Origin: Ruminococcus gauvreauii
GTDB taxonomy: Bacteria; Bacillota; Clostridia; Lachnospirales; Lachnospiraceae
DNA length: 64,000 bases
Reading direction: 5' to 3'
Assembly: GCF_025151995.1 (NCBI RefSeq)
Contig: NZ_CP102290.1
Span: 1,488,001-1,552,000, forward strand
Part shown: one piece after another, positions 9,487-18,659 of the stretch
Layout: each line of letters starts with the position of its first letter
How positions within the stretch are numbered: the stretch's first letter is position 1
Made by a program: the position numbers and the translations under genes
Notes under the pieces: model-generated
Databases searched by the model: none
What the model was told of the DNA's origin: nothing
What the model saw: the letters and a program-made list of their open reading frames with translations, nothing else

Positions 9487-11947
9487 TCGCGAAGAGCTGA
9501 TTTTTATCTCAACTGAAAAAATAAGCGTTACGTTCAAGGGAATTGCCGTACATCCCCGTATCGGTGTTTCTGCTCACCAAAAAGAGACTTCTGATTTTCG
9601 AATTACATGTCTGGACAGCTTCCATTTGGAGGTTGCTCCAGACCTCGATGCAGAGGTGTCTTTTGTGCACACAAATTCAGATGGCCATCGTATATTACAT
9701 CATACCTATCCTATATTCTACGAACAACAAAATTATGAAATAATTATTGAAAATAACAGTGCAGATGTCATAGAATTTTGGCACGAAAACCTGGGACTTC
9801 GAAATAAAATCAGCCCTGTCGGCCGCTCAGGTAAAATGCTATCCGGCATCATTAACTTCGGCAATGAAATTGGTAAAAGTGATCTTATAATACGCCTCAA
9901 TGGGACCCCATATCTCACGATTAGCGTAGAGGTTTTTCCAACCAAGTTACAATATCGAGCCGATTATCTACAATTGATGGCAGATGTCACCGACGAAATC
10001 TATAATCTTTCTTTTGAGTTTCTAAAAAAGACTTACTTTTCAGGTAATTTAAATGACATGGTCGGTAACAGCTCCACAGAATTTTTTAGCGTTATCCGTC
10101 ACATTTATGATTTATTTATCACGGCCGCCGATGTTGTGATAGCCCACCCACACCACACCCTATATACGCAGCCAGAGATCCTCCCTGCTCACAAGATCAG
10201 ACGATCCAACACAAAAACATTACGTTGGCTTGAAAAACATCCAGAGCACATTCAAAATGACCAGGGACAGTTTCGGGTCGATTGCGCTTTGGCAACACAA
10301 AAACGTGTAACATATGACACACCAGAAAACCAATTTGCAAAATTTATTCTGTGTACCACCATCAAACGATTGGAGACACTGCTTTCACATTATCAAAACC
10401 TAAAACGACAAAAAGACTCTGACGTCGTAGACATAGTCAACACGATGGGTAAAGGTATTGATCGTCGCGTCAGCCATACTTTCTTTAACAATGTATCGGA
10501 CTTTAATGCCTCAACGCAGATATCTATGGTTTTTACCATGGCTCCCGGATACCGCGAACTTTATAAATATTACATCATGATGCAACACGGTCTATCACTG
10601 GACAGTGATATTTTTAGTATTTCCGTGAAAGACGTTGCATTACTCTACGAATACTGGTGTTTTATCAAATTAAACAGCATTTTGAAGGAACGGTATCATC
10701 TCATAAAACAAGATATTATCAAAACAGATGGCAATAACTTATTCATCACCTTGCGTAAAGGTTCCGGTTCTTCTATCACTTATGTAAATCCACAAACCGG
10801 CGAACGGATCCATCTTGCCTATAATCCCAAAGCATCCAGTCTGCCAACCGTCACACAGAGGCCCGACAATGTGCTTTCCCTAAAAAAGAAGGGTTCCAAT
10901 ACAAAGTATCAATATATCTTTGACGCCAAATATCGTATCAACCCGGCGCTTAATGCAACGCCTTACCGGGCAACCTATCAAACGCCCGGTCCAGAGGAGG
11001 AGGATATCAATACAATGCATCGCTATCGCGACGCAATTGTCCGCAATAACAGTACAAGTCCCGAATTTGAACGTACCATGTTCGGTGCATATGTTCTCTT
11101 TCCTTATCACAATGAGGAGGAATATCAACAACATAAATTCTACGAGAGCATTGAAACAGTAAATGTTGGCGGTCTCCCCTTCCTTCCAAGTGCCACAGCG
11201 CTAGTTGCAAAAATGTTAGACAAACTGATTGGGGATTCGCCCGACTCTGCCTTAGAACGTGCAACCCTACCGACTGGCATTGCGGAAAAACTTGCTCAGA
11301 TCGATCTTGACAATCGCGATGTAATGGTAGGGATTGTCCGCAACGAGACCCAATTAACTATTAACCTTGCTCATCGATTTTATCATATACCCGTTAAAAG
11401 AGTTGCTGTGAATCGATTACCAATACATTATGTAGCATTGTACCAACCTGACAATGTCTTCGGAAAACATAATTCTGGAATTTTCGTTTACGGTGAAGTT
11501 ATTCGCACCGAAAAGACCACTCGTAGACAGATTACTGCGATTCCACATCACGGCAATCCAAACGATGAGTATTATCAATTTTTTGTTAAAGATTGGATAT
11601 CTTTAGACACTCCAATAAGGGTTTTGGAATCCGGGTTGCGTGTTCAGATTTATACAAATTTGTTTCTGTTAAAGGTCAGTGAGTCTGTGCCTGAGTTACT
11701 CATCCGCTCCACGGAAGAATTGAGACTTTATCAGGAGCTGAAACGTCTTTCTAAGTCAATTGATATTGATACATCCAAGGATGAGGTAAAAAGTTTCCAA
11801 TTTAATGGCAGCTTTATCCGGATAATAGGCGAAGAAATCGTTGTGCTTACTCCAGATGGGTGTGATCATCGTTTTATCATTGATGCTTTTAAGAAGCGAC
11901 CACGAGAAGTGTTCGGGGCGATTCGAGCGGTGGTTTTGGGTGATTGA
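9461..11947 (+). CDS. McrC-like nuclease (DUF2357 and PD-(D/E)XK)
   Basis: 828 residues from ATG of MATLPTGSNREE, which follows GAGGAGG. The N-terminal half matches DUF2357 proteins. A PD-(D/E)XK nuclease core of the DUF524 type lies around 450-520, with TQRPDNVLSLKK and then the catalytic FDAKYR at about 487-492. It is the expected partner of the upstream McrB-like motor and would cut DNA chosen by it. The last residues (FKKRPREVFGAIRAVVLGD) run into a region next to an IS110 fragment, so the native C-terminus may have been replaced by a few residues. The catalytic core is complete. Confidence 0.85.
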   Translation: MATLPTGSNREELIFISTEKISVTFKGIAVHPRIGVSAHQKETSDFRITCLDSFHLEVAPDLDAEVSFVHTNSDGHRILHHTYPIFYEQQNYEIIIENNSADVIEFWHENLGLRNKISPVGRSGKMLSGIINFGNEIGKSDLIIRLNGTPYLTISVEVFPTKLQYRADYLQLMADVTDEIYNLSFEFLKKTYFSGNLNDMVGNSSTEFFSVIRHIYDLFITAADVVIAHPHHTLYTQPEILPAHKIRRSNTKTLRWLEKHPEHIQNDQGQFRVDCALATQKRVTYDTPENQFAKFILCTTIKRLETLLSHYQNLKRQKDSDVVDIVNTMGKGIDRRVSHTFFNNVSDFNASTQISMVFTMAPGYRELYKYYIMMQHGLSLDSDIFSISVKDVALLYEYWCFIKLNSILKERYHLIKQDIIKTDGNNLFITLRKGSGSSITYVNPQTGERIHLAYNPKASSLPTVTQRPDNVLSLKKKGSNTKYQYIFDAKYRINPALNATPYRATYQTPGPEEEDINTMHRYRDAIVRNNSTSPEFERTMFGAYVLFPYHNEEEYQQHKFYESIETVNVGGLPFLPSATALVAKMLDKLIGDSPDSALERATLPTGIAEKLAQIDLDNRDVMVGIVRNETQLTINLAHRFYHIPVKRVAVNRLPIHYVALYQPDNVFGKHNSGIFVYGEVIRTEKTTRRQITAIPHHGNPNDEYYQFFVKDWISLDTPIRVLESGLRVQIYTNLFLLKVSESVPELLIRSTEELRLYQELKRLSKSIDIDTSKDEVKSFQFNGSFIRIIGEEIVVLTPDGCDHRFIIDAFKKRPREVFGAIRAVVLGD

Positions 11948-11997
11948 TTTACCGTGAAAGCCCCGAACTGCAGCTGAACAAGCAATCTTGCATAGAC

Positions 11998-12261
11998 GAA
12001 GTCTTTGATAAGTTTAGGATTTATAGCACAAGTGAAAATACCGGCATTTGAAAGCTGATGAGCCAAGGCTTCATAATAGCGTCCTGTATGTTCCATCACA
12101 ACACGAGATTCACCGTCTACGGACTTAATCAGATTTACTAATGAACTTATGTCACTGGAGGAATTCTTGATTTCAAATGGAGATTTAACAATCTCACCGA
12201 ATGAGCGCAAGATAACAACCATACTTTTGCCTTTAGAAACATCGATACCTACTGCGTTCAT
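11998..12261 (-). pseudogene. IS110-family transposase, 5' fragment
   Basis: Only the first 88 residues of an IS110 transposase remain: MNAVGIDVSKGKSMVVIL holding the first catalytic Asp of the DEDD site, VVMEHTGRYYEALAHQL, and AINPKLIKDF. After this the frame continues into unrelated sequence, so the gene is truncated on its 3' side next to the McrC-like gene. The 180 bases upstream of its ATG (12262-12440) correspond to the long non-coding end where IS110 elements usually encode a guide (bridge) RNA; a GGAGGCCTCC palindrome is present near 12424. A functional element is not possible from this remnant. Confidence 0.8.
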
Positions 12262-12542
12262 ATATTTGCCACTCCTTAAAAATAGTATTGCAATGGATAA
12301 GCACCAGTTTTACTCATTGCCTATTCTATCTACTGTGGGATGACACGAACGTACCACCTGCATAAAACGAATGCTGCAAATGAGAAGCTGGATATCAGAC
12401 TATAATACGAACGTGAAGTCCAAGGAGGCCTCCGATATCCCAATTGCTCCATCATTATACAGCCAGCAATAAGTTGGATAATTCCTTACTGGCTGTAAGG
12501 GTTATTAACTATAAACTTATTGTAGTAGGAGGCCTTTTATTA

Positions 12543-13745
12543 TGGCAAGAGAAAAGAAACATCATCCAGCAGCTCCTTCAGGAGTACGACATCCAGTCGG
12601 CCGAGAATATTCAGGATGCACTCAAGGACCTGCTTGGCGGTACCATCAAAGAAATGATGGAAACAGAGATGGATGAGCATCTGGGCTATGAGAAATCAGA
12701 ACGTTCGGACACAGATGATTACCGTAACGGTTATAAATCCAAGCGCATCAATAGCAGCTATGGCACTATGAACATTCAGGTACCGCAGGACCGCAAGTCC
12801 ACATTCCAGCCGCAGGTGGTCAAAAAACGCCAGAAAGATATCTCCGACATCGACCAGAAGATCATTTCCATGTATGCCAAGGGCATGACCACAAGACAGA
12901 TCTCTGATACGCTGGAGGACATTTATGGCTTTGAAACATCGGAAGGCTTTATTTCAGATGTTACCGATAAAATCATGCCACAGATTGAAGACTGGCAGAA
13001 CCGGCCACTCTCAGAGGTATATCCGGTTCTCTACATAGACGCCATTCATTACTCAGTTCGTGATAATGGAGTCATCCGCAAACTTGCGGCTTACGTGATT
13101 CTTGGTATCAATCAGGAGGGACGCAAAGAAGTCCTGACCATCGAGGTTGGAGAAAACGAAAGTTCTAAATATTGGCTGTCTGCACTAAATGGCTTAAAAA
13201 ATCGGGGAGTGAAAGATATTTTAATCCTCTGTGCAGATGGACTCAGCGGCATCAAAGAGGCAATCACAGCAGCGTATCCGAAGACCGAATATCAACGCTG
13301 TATCGTGCATCAGGTACGTAATACCATGAAATACGTGTCAGACAAAGATAGAAAGCCCTTCTGTGCGGATCTTAAAACAATCTATCAGGCACCAACGGAA
13401 GAAAAAGCTCTGGACGCTCTGGAACGGGTCACAGAAAAATGGAGTGAAAAATATCCCAATTCCATGAGGAGCTGGAAACAGAACTGGAATGCTATATCCC
13501 CGATTTTCAAGTTTTCTACAGAAGTCAGAAAGGTCATTTATACGACCAACGCCATTGAGAGCCTGAACGCCACTTATCGCAAGCTAAACCACCAGAGAAG
13601 CGTGTTTCCAAGCGATACCGCGCTACTGAAAGCGTTGTACCTGTCTACGTTTGAAGCCGCAAAGAAATGGACGATACCACTCAGGAATCGGGGACAGGTT
13701 TATGGGGAACTGAGCATCATGTACGAAGGGCGGCTGCCGGAATAA
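12543..13745 (+). pseudogene. IS256-family transposase, N-terminus frameshifted
   Basis: A nearly full IS256 (mutator) transposase with DDE residues in YIDAIHYSVRD, ADGLSGIKEAI and TTNAIESLNATYRK, and the normal ending YGELSIMYEGRLPE. The only ATG with a ribosome site (AGGAGG, 10 bases upstream) starts MAREK in one frame, whereas the conserved KRNIIQQLLQEYD continues in another. A deletion of roughly ten codons plus a frame change between repeated GAAAAG-like bases near 12555 would explain it. Without an alternative start the copy is probably inactive, though translation from a non-ATG codon cannot be excluded. Terminal inverted repeats were not convincingly found. Confidence 0.75.
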
Positions 13746-13826
13746 GCCAATCTGTCTTATTTTCCACAGACGGATGATCCGCCTGTTCTTGTCATGCAAC
13801 AATAGTTACTACTATATATAAAACAA

Positions 13827-13858
13827 GGGCTGAAAGCCCAGCAAGGAATTTTCAGCCC
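13827..13858 (-). terminator. Hairpin terminator
   Basis: Perfect 9-base arms GGGCTGAAA and TTTCAGCCC with a 14-base loop. On the minus strand the hairpin is followed by TTGTTTTAT, so it fits termination of the 13936-14574 gene. Confidence 0.65.
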
Positions 13859-13935
13859 AGTTATTACCATAGAAGATCAGCATTTACAGACTTTTCTTCA
13901 CACTCTCTTATTTGTAAACATCACATGCCGGTTTA

Positions 13936-14574
13936 TCACCATTCTACTTCAAAATGACTATGACTTTCTTTTATATTTATTTTTTGTAAAATATGTAATC
14001 CCAAGATTCTAGCTGAAAAATATGCAACAATTGCATCAAACCCATTAAAAAGACGTTGTCTACAATCAGCCTGATTGACTTCATGCTTTGATAAGTTATA
14101 TATTACAACAAAATTATATAGACTTTCAATAGTAGATTTGTTAAAACTAGAAATCTTTTCAATTTCCCTAACTGCATTTCCTAATGTATTTTTTCTTAAC
14201 AAATAAGCTTTAATATATTTCTGATTTTTCAAATATAATCTACATGCATTTTCAAGATGCATCCCACACATCTGTACAATATACCTTGCATGTTGCCTCA
14301 TATCACAAATATCAATCTCCGAACGTACATACTGCAATGGGCGATACAATCCTCGCAATTCCCCTGCTGGAAAAGGATTTTTCAATGGATCTGAAGGCAA
14401 ACAATACGCTCCGACACCACCAATTTTTTGATCTATTATCCAAAGATTTTTTGAATCATAATATTTTTTATGTAAATCTAACTCATTCATAATAAATTTA
14501 TTCACACAAGTCTTTACTTCTTCTGGTAATACATCATTAAAAATTTTTTCTAATTCCATATGAGATATCTGCAT
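13936..14574 (-). CDS. Uncharacterised helical protein, possibly HEPN-like
   Basis: 212 residues, not firmly recognised. It is predicted by eye to be mostly helical, with two helices rich in conserved-looking polar residues: DMRQHARYIVQMCGMHLENA near 100 and YNFVVIYNLSKHEVNQADCR near 165. The spacing of Arg and His in these segments resembles HEPN RNases, but the exact R-x4-6-H motif is not clear. AT content is much higher than in neighbouring chromosomal genes. It stands alone on the minus strand between an IS256 copy and the GMP synthase paralogue, next to a defence cluster. Function is unknown. Confidence 0.6.
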   Translation of the reverse strand: MQISHMELEKIFNDVLPEEVKTCVNKFIMNELDLHKKYYDSKNLWIIDQKIGGVGAYCLPSDPLKNPFPAGELRGLYRPLQYVRSEIDICDMRQHARYIVQMCGMHLENACRLYLKNQKYIKAYLLRKNTLGNAVREIEKISSFNKSTIESLYNFVVIYNLSKHEVNQADCRQRLFNGFDAIVAYFSARILGLHILQKINIKESHSHFEVEW

Positions 14575-14688
14575 ATTTTCGCTCCTTTTTATTTAAGTAG
14601 AATTAATCCTTGAACTTTATAGAGTCCTAACGAACAATTAAAAGACATGCTAACAATTACCAAAAAGTGTACTCAAACCCAAAACAGG

Positions 14689-14735
14689 AGCCCGGAAACC
14701 AGCTTAAACACTGGGTTTACGGGCTTTATTTTTTT
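14689..14735. terminator. Bidirectional terminator after GMP synthase paralogue
   Basis: Arms AGCCCGgaAACCAG and CTGGGTTTacGGGCT pair almost completely. The plus side ends in TTTATTTTTTT. It begins at the stop codon of the minus-strand gene, whose own T-tract is weaker. Confidence 0.7.
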
Positions 14736-16026
14736 ACTCAAATTCTATCGTAGCCGGAGGCTTCGGCGACATATCATAACAAACTCTGTTCACATTCGCA
14801 ACCTCATTCAGAATCCGGTTTGTGATCACCTCAAGTACATCCCAATCCACATTCTCAATGCTGGCCGTCATGGCATCGATGGTGTTGATCGCACGGATGA
14901 TCACCATGTACTCGAAGCATCTCGCATGATTCCTCATCCCGACAGATTTAAAATCCGGTACCACGGTAAAGTACTGCCAGACCTTCTTGTCCAGGCCGGC
15001 TTTCTCGAATTCCTCTCTGAGAATCGCATCGGACTCGCGGACTGCCTCCAGACGGTCGCGTGTTATCGCGCCGAGACAGCGAACGCCAAGTCCCGGTCCC
15101 GGGAATGGCTGGCGGTATACCATATAATCCGGCAGTCCCAGTTCGATACCGCATGCGCGCACTTCATCCTTGAAGAGCTGTTTGAGCGGTTCCACCAGTT
15201 CAAACTTCATATCCTCCGGAAGTCCGCCTACATTATGGTGGGATTTCACCATCTTTGCCGTTTTCGTTCCACTCTCAATGATATCCGGATAGATGGTTCC
15301 CTGACCCAGGAAATCAATTCCTTCCAGCTTTCTGGCTTCTTCCTGGAATACCTCGATAAATTCTCCGCCAATAATCTTACGTTTCTGTTCCGGATCGGAC
15401 ACATTTTCCAGCTTGCCCAGGAAACGTTCTGTCGCATCAACATAGATCAGATTTGCACTGAGCTGGTCGCGGAAGACTTCAACAACATTTTCCGATTCAT
15501 TCTTCCTCATTAACCCGTGATTTACATGAACACATACCAGCTGCTGTCCAATGGCCTTCAGAAGAAGTGCAGCTACAACAGAAGAATCCACACCGCCTGA
15601 GAGTGCCAGCAATACCTTGCGGTCACCGACCTGCTGTTTCACAAGCTCCACCTGATCCGCAACAAAATTCTTCATATTCCAGTTTGCTTCTGCTTTGCAC
15701 TCGTTAAATACAAAGTTTTTCAGCACGTCTTCTTCCGGGACCGCGTCATACTGCTGCGGGCATTTTGCGGTCGGATGGTCGATAGCGATAATCGGATAGC
15801 CGCAGTCATACAGTTCCGGTGCAACATCCACAGCCGCACCGTCGACGATCCTGTTTTCCCCGCCGTTCAGAATGATCCCTTTTACATTCTGAAGTGCCTG
15901 CAGTTCAGCCACAGTAATGTCGTGAGGATGAATCTCACTGTATACACCCATATCACGGATCGCTCTTGCGACAACTGTATTCTCGGTACTTCCAAGGTCT
16001 AAAATTACAATCATGTCCTGTTTCAC
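14734..16026 (-). CDS. GMP synthase paralogue lacking glutaminase site
   Basis: 430 residues. The ATP-pyrophosphatase domain is complete, with the P-loop LALSGGVDSSVVAAL and the GMP-binding half (SHHNVGGLPEDM, RQPFPGPGLGVR, C-terminal KPPATIEFE). The N-terminal class I amidotransferase part is reduced: where active enzymes have GICYG with the nucleophilic Cys, this has AIDHP, and the roughly 80 residues with the catalytic His and Glu are missing. It should make GMP from XMP, ATP and free ammonia, or need a partner glutaminase. A standard guaA is present at 58.5-60.1 kb. Start: GTG of VKQDMIVIL, 7 bases after AGGGAG. A CGGCGAAT/ATTCGCCG hairpin lies in its leader. Confidence 0.85.
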   Translation of the reverse strand: MKQDMIVILDLGSTENTVVARAIRDMGVYSEIHPHDITVAELQALQNVKGIILNGGENRIVDGAAVDVAPELYDCGYPIIAIDHPTAKCPQQYDAVPEEDVLKNFVFNECKAEANWNMKNFVADQVELVKQQVGDRKVLLALSGGVDSSVVAALLLKAIGQQLVCVHVNHGLMRKNESENVVEVFRDQLSANLIYVDATERFLGKLENVSDPEQKRKIIGGEFIEVFQEEARKLEGIDFLGQGTIYPDIIESGTKTAKMVKSHHNVGGLPEDMKFELVEPLKQLFKDEVRACGIELGLPDYMVYRQPFPGPGLGVRCLGAITRDRLEAVRESDAILREEFEKAGLDKKVWQYFTVVPDFKSVGMRNHARCFEYMVIIRAINTIDAMTASIENVDWDVLEVITNRILNEVANVNRVCYDMSPKPPATIEFE

Positions 16027-16110
16027 TTTATCTTCTCCCTTTTTGTAAAATGTAGCGGCGAATATTTCACATTCGCCGTTTGTCAATATGTAAACATGTC
16101 GACTCTCCTG

Positions 16111-16277
16111 CAGTCATTATACCTCGCGCGCAGAAAAACAAGCAGACCAATGGGATATTTGTTTTTCCAGCCGTGGCTTGCCGGGTATCATCCGCTGTGC
16201 AGCAGCGGCACAGCAACACCGTTGCTGTGGACTGCACTCTGTGCAGTTATTATACCCTAATTACATAAGTTTTTCCA
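16111..16277 (-). repeat. Promoter-hairpin repeat upstream of GMP synthase paralogue
   Basis: Same family as 4229-4483. On the minus strand: TGGAAA (16277-16272), 17 bases, TATAAT (16254-16249), hairpin ACTGCAC/GTGCAGT, hairpin CACAGCAAC/GTTGCTGTG, hairpin CCGCTGC/GCAGCGG, the AGCCACGGCT repeat, then a second GGTATAATGACTGCAG 133 bases on. The first hairpin differs in sequence from that at 4.4 kb yet pairs perfectly, i.e. its structure is conserved. A 9-base repeat GAAAAACAA/TTGTTTTTC follows, found only here. The gene for the GMP synthase paralogue begins about 85 bases downstream. Confidence 0.75.
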
Positions 16278-16304
16278 TGAAAAATTTACAGCATCAACTG
16301 AGAC

Positions 16305-17312
16305 TCATCCTTTATAATCATCCTGCAGATTCAGGATATCACCCAGACAGATATACGTGTGTATGATGCACTGCATGGCATCCTGTCTCGTTATCTTGGC
16401 ATGTACACCCTCACACTGTAGGGAATTCAGATTGCCGATCCAGTCCAGGGTATATAAAATGCTGCTTCCCGCTGCGCTTTTTGCCGCAGATTTACTCTGG
16501 AGCTTTTCGATTACAGCCGATAACTTATTGATGTAGTGATTCCCGCTGATATCAATGAATTTTCCCGATTTTGTCTTATAGGTACTGTCCGAATAGTCAG
16601 GGAAATATCTGTTAAATAATTCTTCGGCAGTGTTTTGGAACAGCCTGCGGCAGGTCGTCACTGCCTGTGAATATACTTCCGGATTATCGGAGGTGATTTT
16701 ATCCTCGATTGCCTTCAGCTGCAGTACCGTGCCGTGTGATAATTTCGAAAAATAATGATCAACGCGTTCTCTGTATACCGCAAATACATCGGCAGCGGCG
16801 TTGCCGAATGCGAGCTCGCTGTATTTTCGGAGTGCGTAATCATAATACTGCGCCTTTAAAATAGATAATTTCTTTTCATCCAGCGCAATATTATCTATCA
16901 GATCCTTCGTATAATGATTGACTAAATCCGTCAGCTGACGCATTGCAGAGTCCGCGCGTTCTCCGGAAACGGAGATTCCCTGCGTGGAAAAGTTACCGGC
17001 TGCATACTGCCTGGCGCTTACTCTTTTCTCCAGTTCTGCCGCCAGCGTCAGAAATATTTTTCTTTCCCCATTTCGTATATATCCTCGCCCGTTGGTGTAG
17101 CCGATCTCCCGTGCACTCTTTTCAATTTCCCCGTTTTTATCTCTGGGATATCCTCCGTACTCATACTGCAGCCAGATGACTGCATCTGCGTCATTTAACA
17201 GACGGGCGATCTGCAGGCATTTCAGCAGTGCTGACGACGCAGGCAATGTTTTCGTTTCAATTCCTTCCAGTACATTTTCACAGATGTTTACAACTTTTTC
17301 TGTTTTATCCAT
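16305..17312 (-). CDS. AbiTii-like protein, presumed retron effector
   Basis: 335 residues. The first 75 residues resemble the AbiTii domain of abortive-infection proteins: a helix, then SSALLKCLQIARLLNDADAV and WLQYEYGGYPRDKNGE, matching the pattern of leucine-rich helix, acidic turn and conserved GYP. The rest is helical with no known motif, including FAVYRERVDHYFSKL and AEELFNRYFPDYSDSTYK. It starts 40 bases after the retron reverse transcriptase stop on the same strand, so it is the third part of the cassette. By analogy with other retrons it would be the toxic effector held in check by RT and msDNA; that is inference. ATG follows CAGG. Confidence 0.65.
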   Translation of the reverse strand: MDKTEKVVNICENVLEGIETKTLPASSALLKCLQIARLLNDADAVIWLQYEYGGYPRDKNGEIEKSAREIGYTNGRGYIRNGERKIFLTLAAELEKRVSARQYAAGNFSTQGISVSGERADSAMRQLTDLVNHYTKDLIDNIALDEKKLSILKAQYYDYALRKYSELAFGNAAADVFAVYRERVDHYFSKLSHGTVLQLKAIEDKITSDNPEVYSQAVTTCRRLFQNTAEELFNRYFPDYSDSTYKTKSGKFIDISGNHYINKLSAVIEKLQSKSAAKSAAGSSILYTLDWIGNLNSLQCEGVHAKITRQDAMQCIIHTYICLGDILNLQDDYKG

Positions 17313-17352
17313 ACTTTTTACCTGTATTTCTGCTTTTTCGTCAGGTTACTCT

Positions 17353-18366
17353 TCACCGTATCTCATCTTTAGTTGCCCGACTGCTTATTTCCCGTACTTT
17401 CTCCCTCGCCCACAGGAAATACTCATCCTCCGGATTCACCTGCAGAACATGATTGATCTTCCCGAGTAAGTGCCGGAGATATCGCTCCGTATCGGGTCCC
17501 TCCTCCGTCATCCATTTTGAGTTTCCGAGACGGCTCAGGTGTTCTTTCGCCCCATAGCGCAGGCAGTAATAGATCTCTGAGCGCAGGTTTCTTCTGTAAT
17601 CACGGCTCACCTGCGGCTTTTCATTGACGACGATCCCCGTCACAGTCTGCCGGCAGTGCCTTTTCAAAACCCTCGTCTTTTTCTCATTCAGCTGAAACCC
17701 CATCACCTGAAGATAACTTTTCACTTTATTTTTGAGCTCTTTCGCATCAAAGCTCCCGGAAAATGTCATATCGTCGCAATACCGCGTATACCGGATCCCA
17801 CGCCTGCAGCACCAGGATTCCATATACTGGTCAAAAGATTTCATGACCAGATTGGAGACGGCGGGCGATGTCGGAGCTCCCTGTGGAAGACATTCCCGGC
17901 AGCAGCAGAGCGCCGTGAGCATCGTTCTCACTGCAGGAGGAAAGTAAACCGCCGGAAAGGCATACTGATAGACCAGCAGATACGTAATATTTTCGAAGAA
18001 GTCCCTGATATCCAGCTTCACGATCTGTTTTGCACCCACGTGCGGCAGCGCATTGTCCGCGATGGTGACGCCCCGCCGGTATGCTTTCGACGCATTCGCT
18101 GGTGTAATGCCGTCCAGTATATGATGCAGAATGTTCCTCTGAACAGCGCCAAGCAATGCATCCGGCACCATCAGCCTTCTCACACCGCCGCCCCGCTTTT
18201 TTACGGCGGCTGCATGGTAATGCTCATCTGCATGGTTGCTGAGGGCATAAAGGCATGCCAGATACTTCTCCTCTTTCATCTGGATCCCATCCAGGAGCCG
18301 GAAAGATATCAGCATTTCTTTTTCCTGTTCAGCTGTACAGTATTTCCACAAATCATTGCCGGACAT
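17353..18366 (-). CDS. Retron reverse transcriptase
   Basis: 337 residues, the usual size for a retron RT. Motifs in order: NALPH (residues 105-109), the retron-specific NAxxH; KLDIRDFFENI (117-127) with the first catalytic Asp; PQGAPTSPAVSNLV (161-174); YCDDM (196-200) with the catalytic Asp pair, Cys replacing the more usual Ala; and VTGIVVN (242-248), the VTG motif linked to template recognition. It would copy part of the adjacent msr-msd RNA into branched msDNA. ATG lies 5-6 bases after AAGGAG. A long in-frame extension upstream overlaps the RNA gene and was not used. It is the middle gene of RNA, RT, AbiTii-like protein. Confidence 0.92.
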   Translation of the reverse strand: MSGNDLWKYCTAEQEKEMLISFRLLDGIQMKEEKYLACLYALSNHADEHYHAAAVKKRGGGVRRLMVPDALLGAVQRNILHHILDGITPANASKAYRRGVTIADNALPHVGAKQIVKLDIRDFFENITYLLVYQYAFPAVYFPPAVRTMLTALCCCRECLPQGAPTSPAVSNLVMKSFDQYMESWCCRRGIRYTRYCDDMTFSGSFDAKELKNKVKSYLQVMGFQLNEKKTRVLKRHCRQTVTGIVVNEKPQVSRDYRRNLRSEIYYCLRYGAKEHLSRLGNSKWMTEEGPDTERYLRHLLGKINHVLQVNPEDEYFLWAREKVREISSRATKDEIR

Positions 18367-18395
18367 CGTTTCTCCTTCATTTCTCTTTTTACAAA

Positions 18396-18590
18396 CAGGG
18401 ACAATACAATAAGATGATTCTGTAAGATGCGAAGACGTACCAGGGCAGCGCCCGTATGCACACCGCCGGTGTGCTGAAGTACCTCGCAGCATCTGGAAGT
18501 CTGATGGCCTGATTTTCCTCACCAGACGGCGACTCGCCGCCCGGCCGGTCTCTACATTCCTGTATCGATCCGGATATGCTATTGTCCCTG
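18396..18590 (-). ncRNA. Retron msr-msd RNA
   Basis: Upstream of the RT, on its strand. Perfect 11-base inverted repeats CAGGGACAATA (18590-18580) and TATTGTCCCTG (18406-18396) form a1/a2. The base after a1 is G (18579) in the context TAGC, as at the branch point of retron Ec86. The msr part holds a stem pairing 18545-18549 with 18521-18525 and an inner CGGC/GCCG hairpin. The msd part is enclosed by AGATGC/GCATCT (18494-18489 with 18430-18425) and contains hairpins GCACACC/GGTGTGC (18458-18474) and GGGC/GCCC (18443-18453). An extended -10 TGCTATGCT lies just upstream. RT begins 30 bases after a2. Confidence 0.85.
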
Positions 18591-18659
18591 CATTCTTAGC
18601 ATAGCACAGGCGCGGCAGGTTATGGTAGAAGAAATTTGCAAATCCGCATTGTCTGAGAA

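Noticed and set aside
14244..14492. Plus-strand frame opposite the 212-residue gene
   Set aside because: No ribosome site or recognisable sequence; the opposite strand gives the longer and better supported frame.
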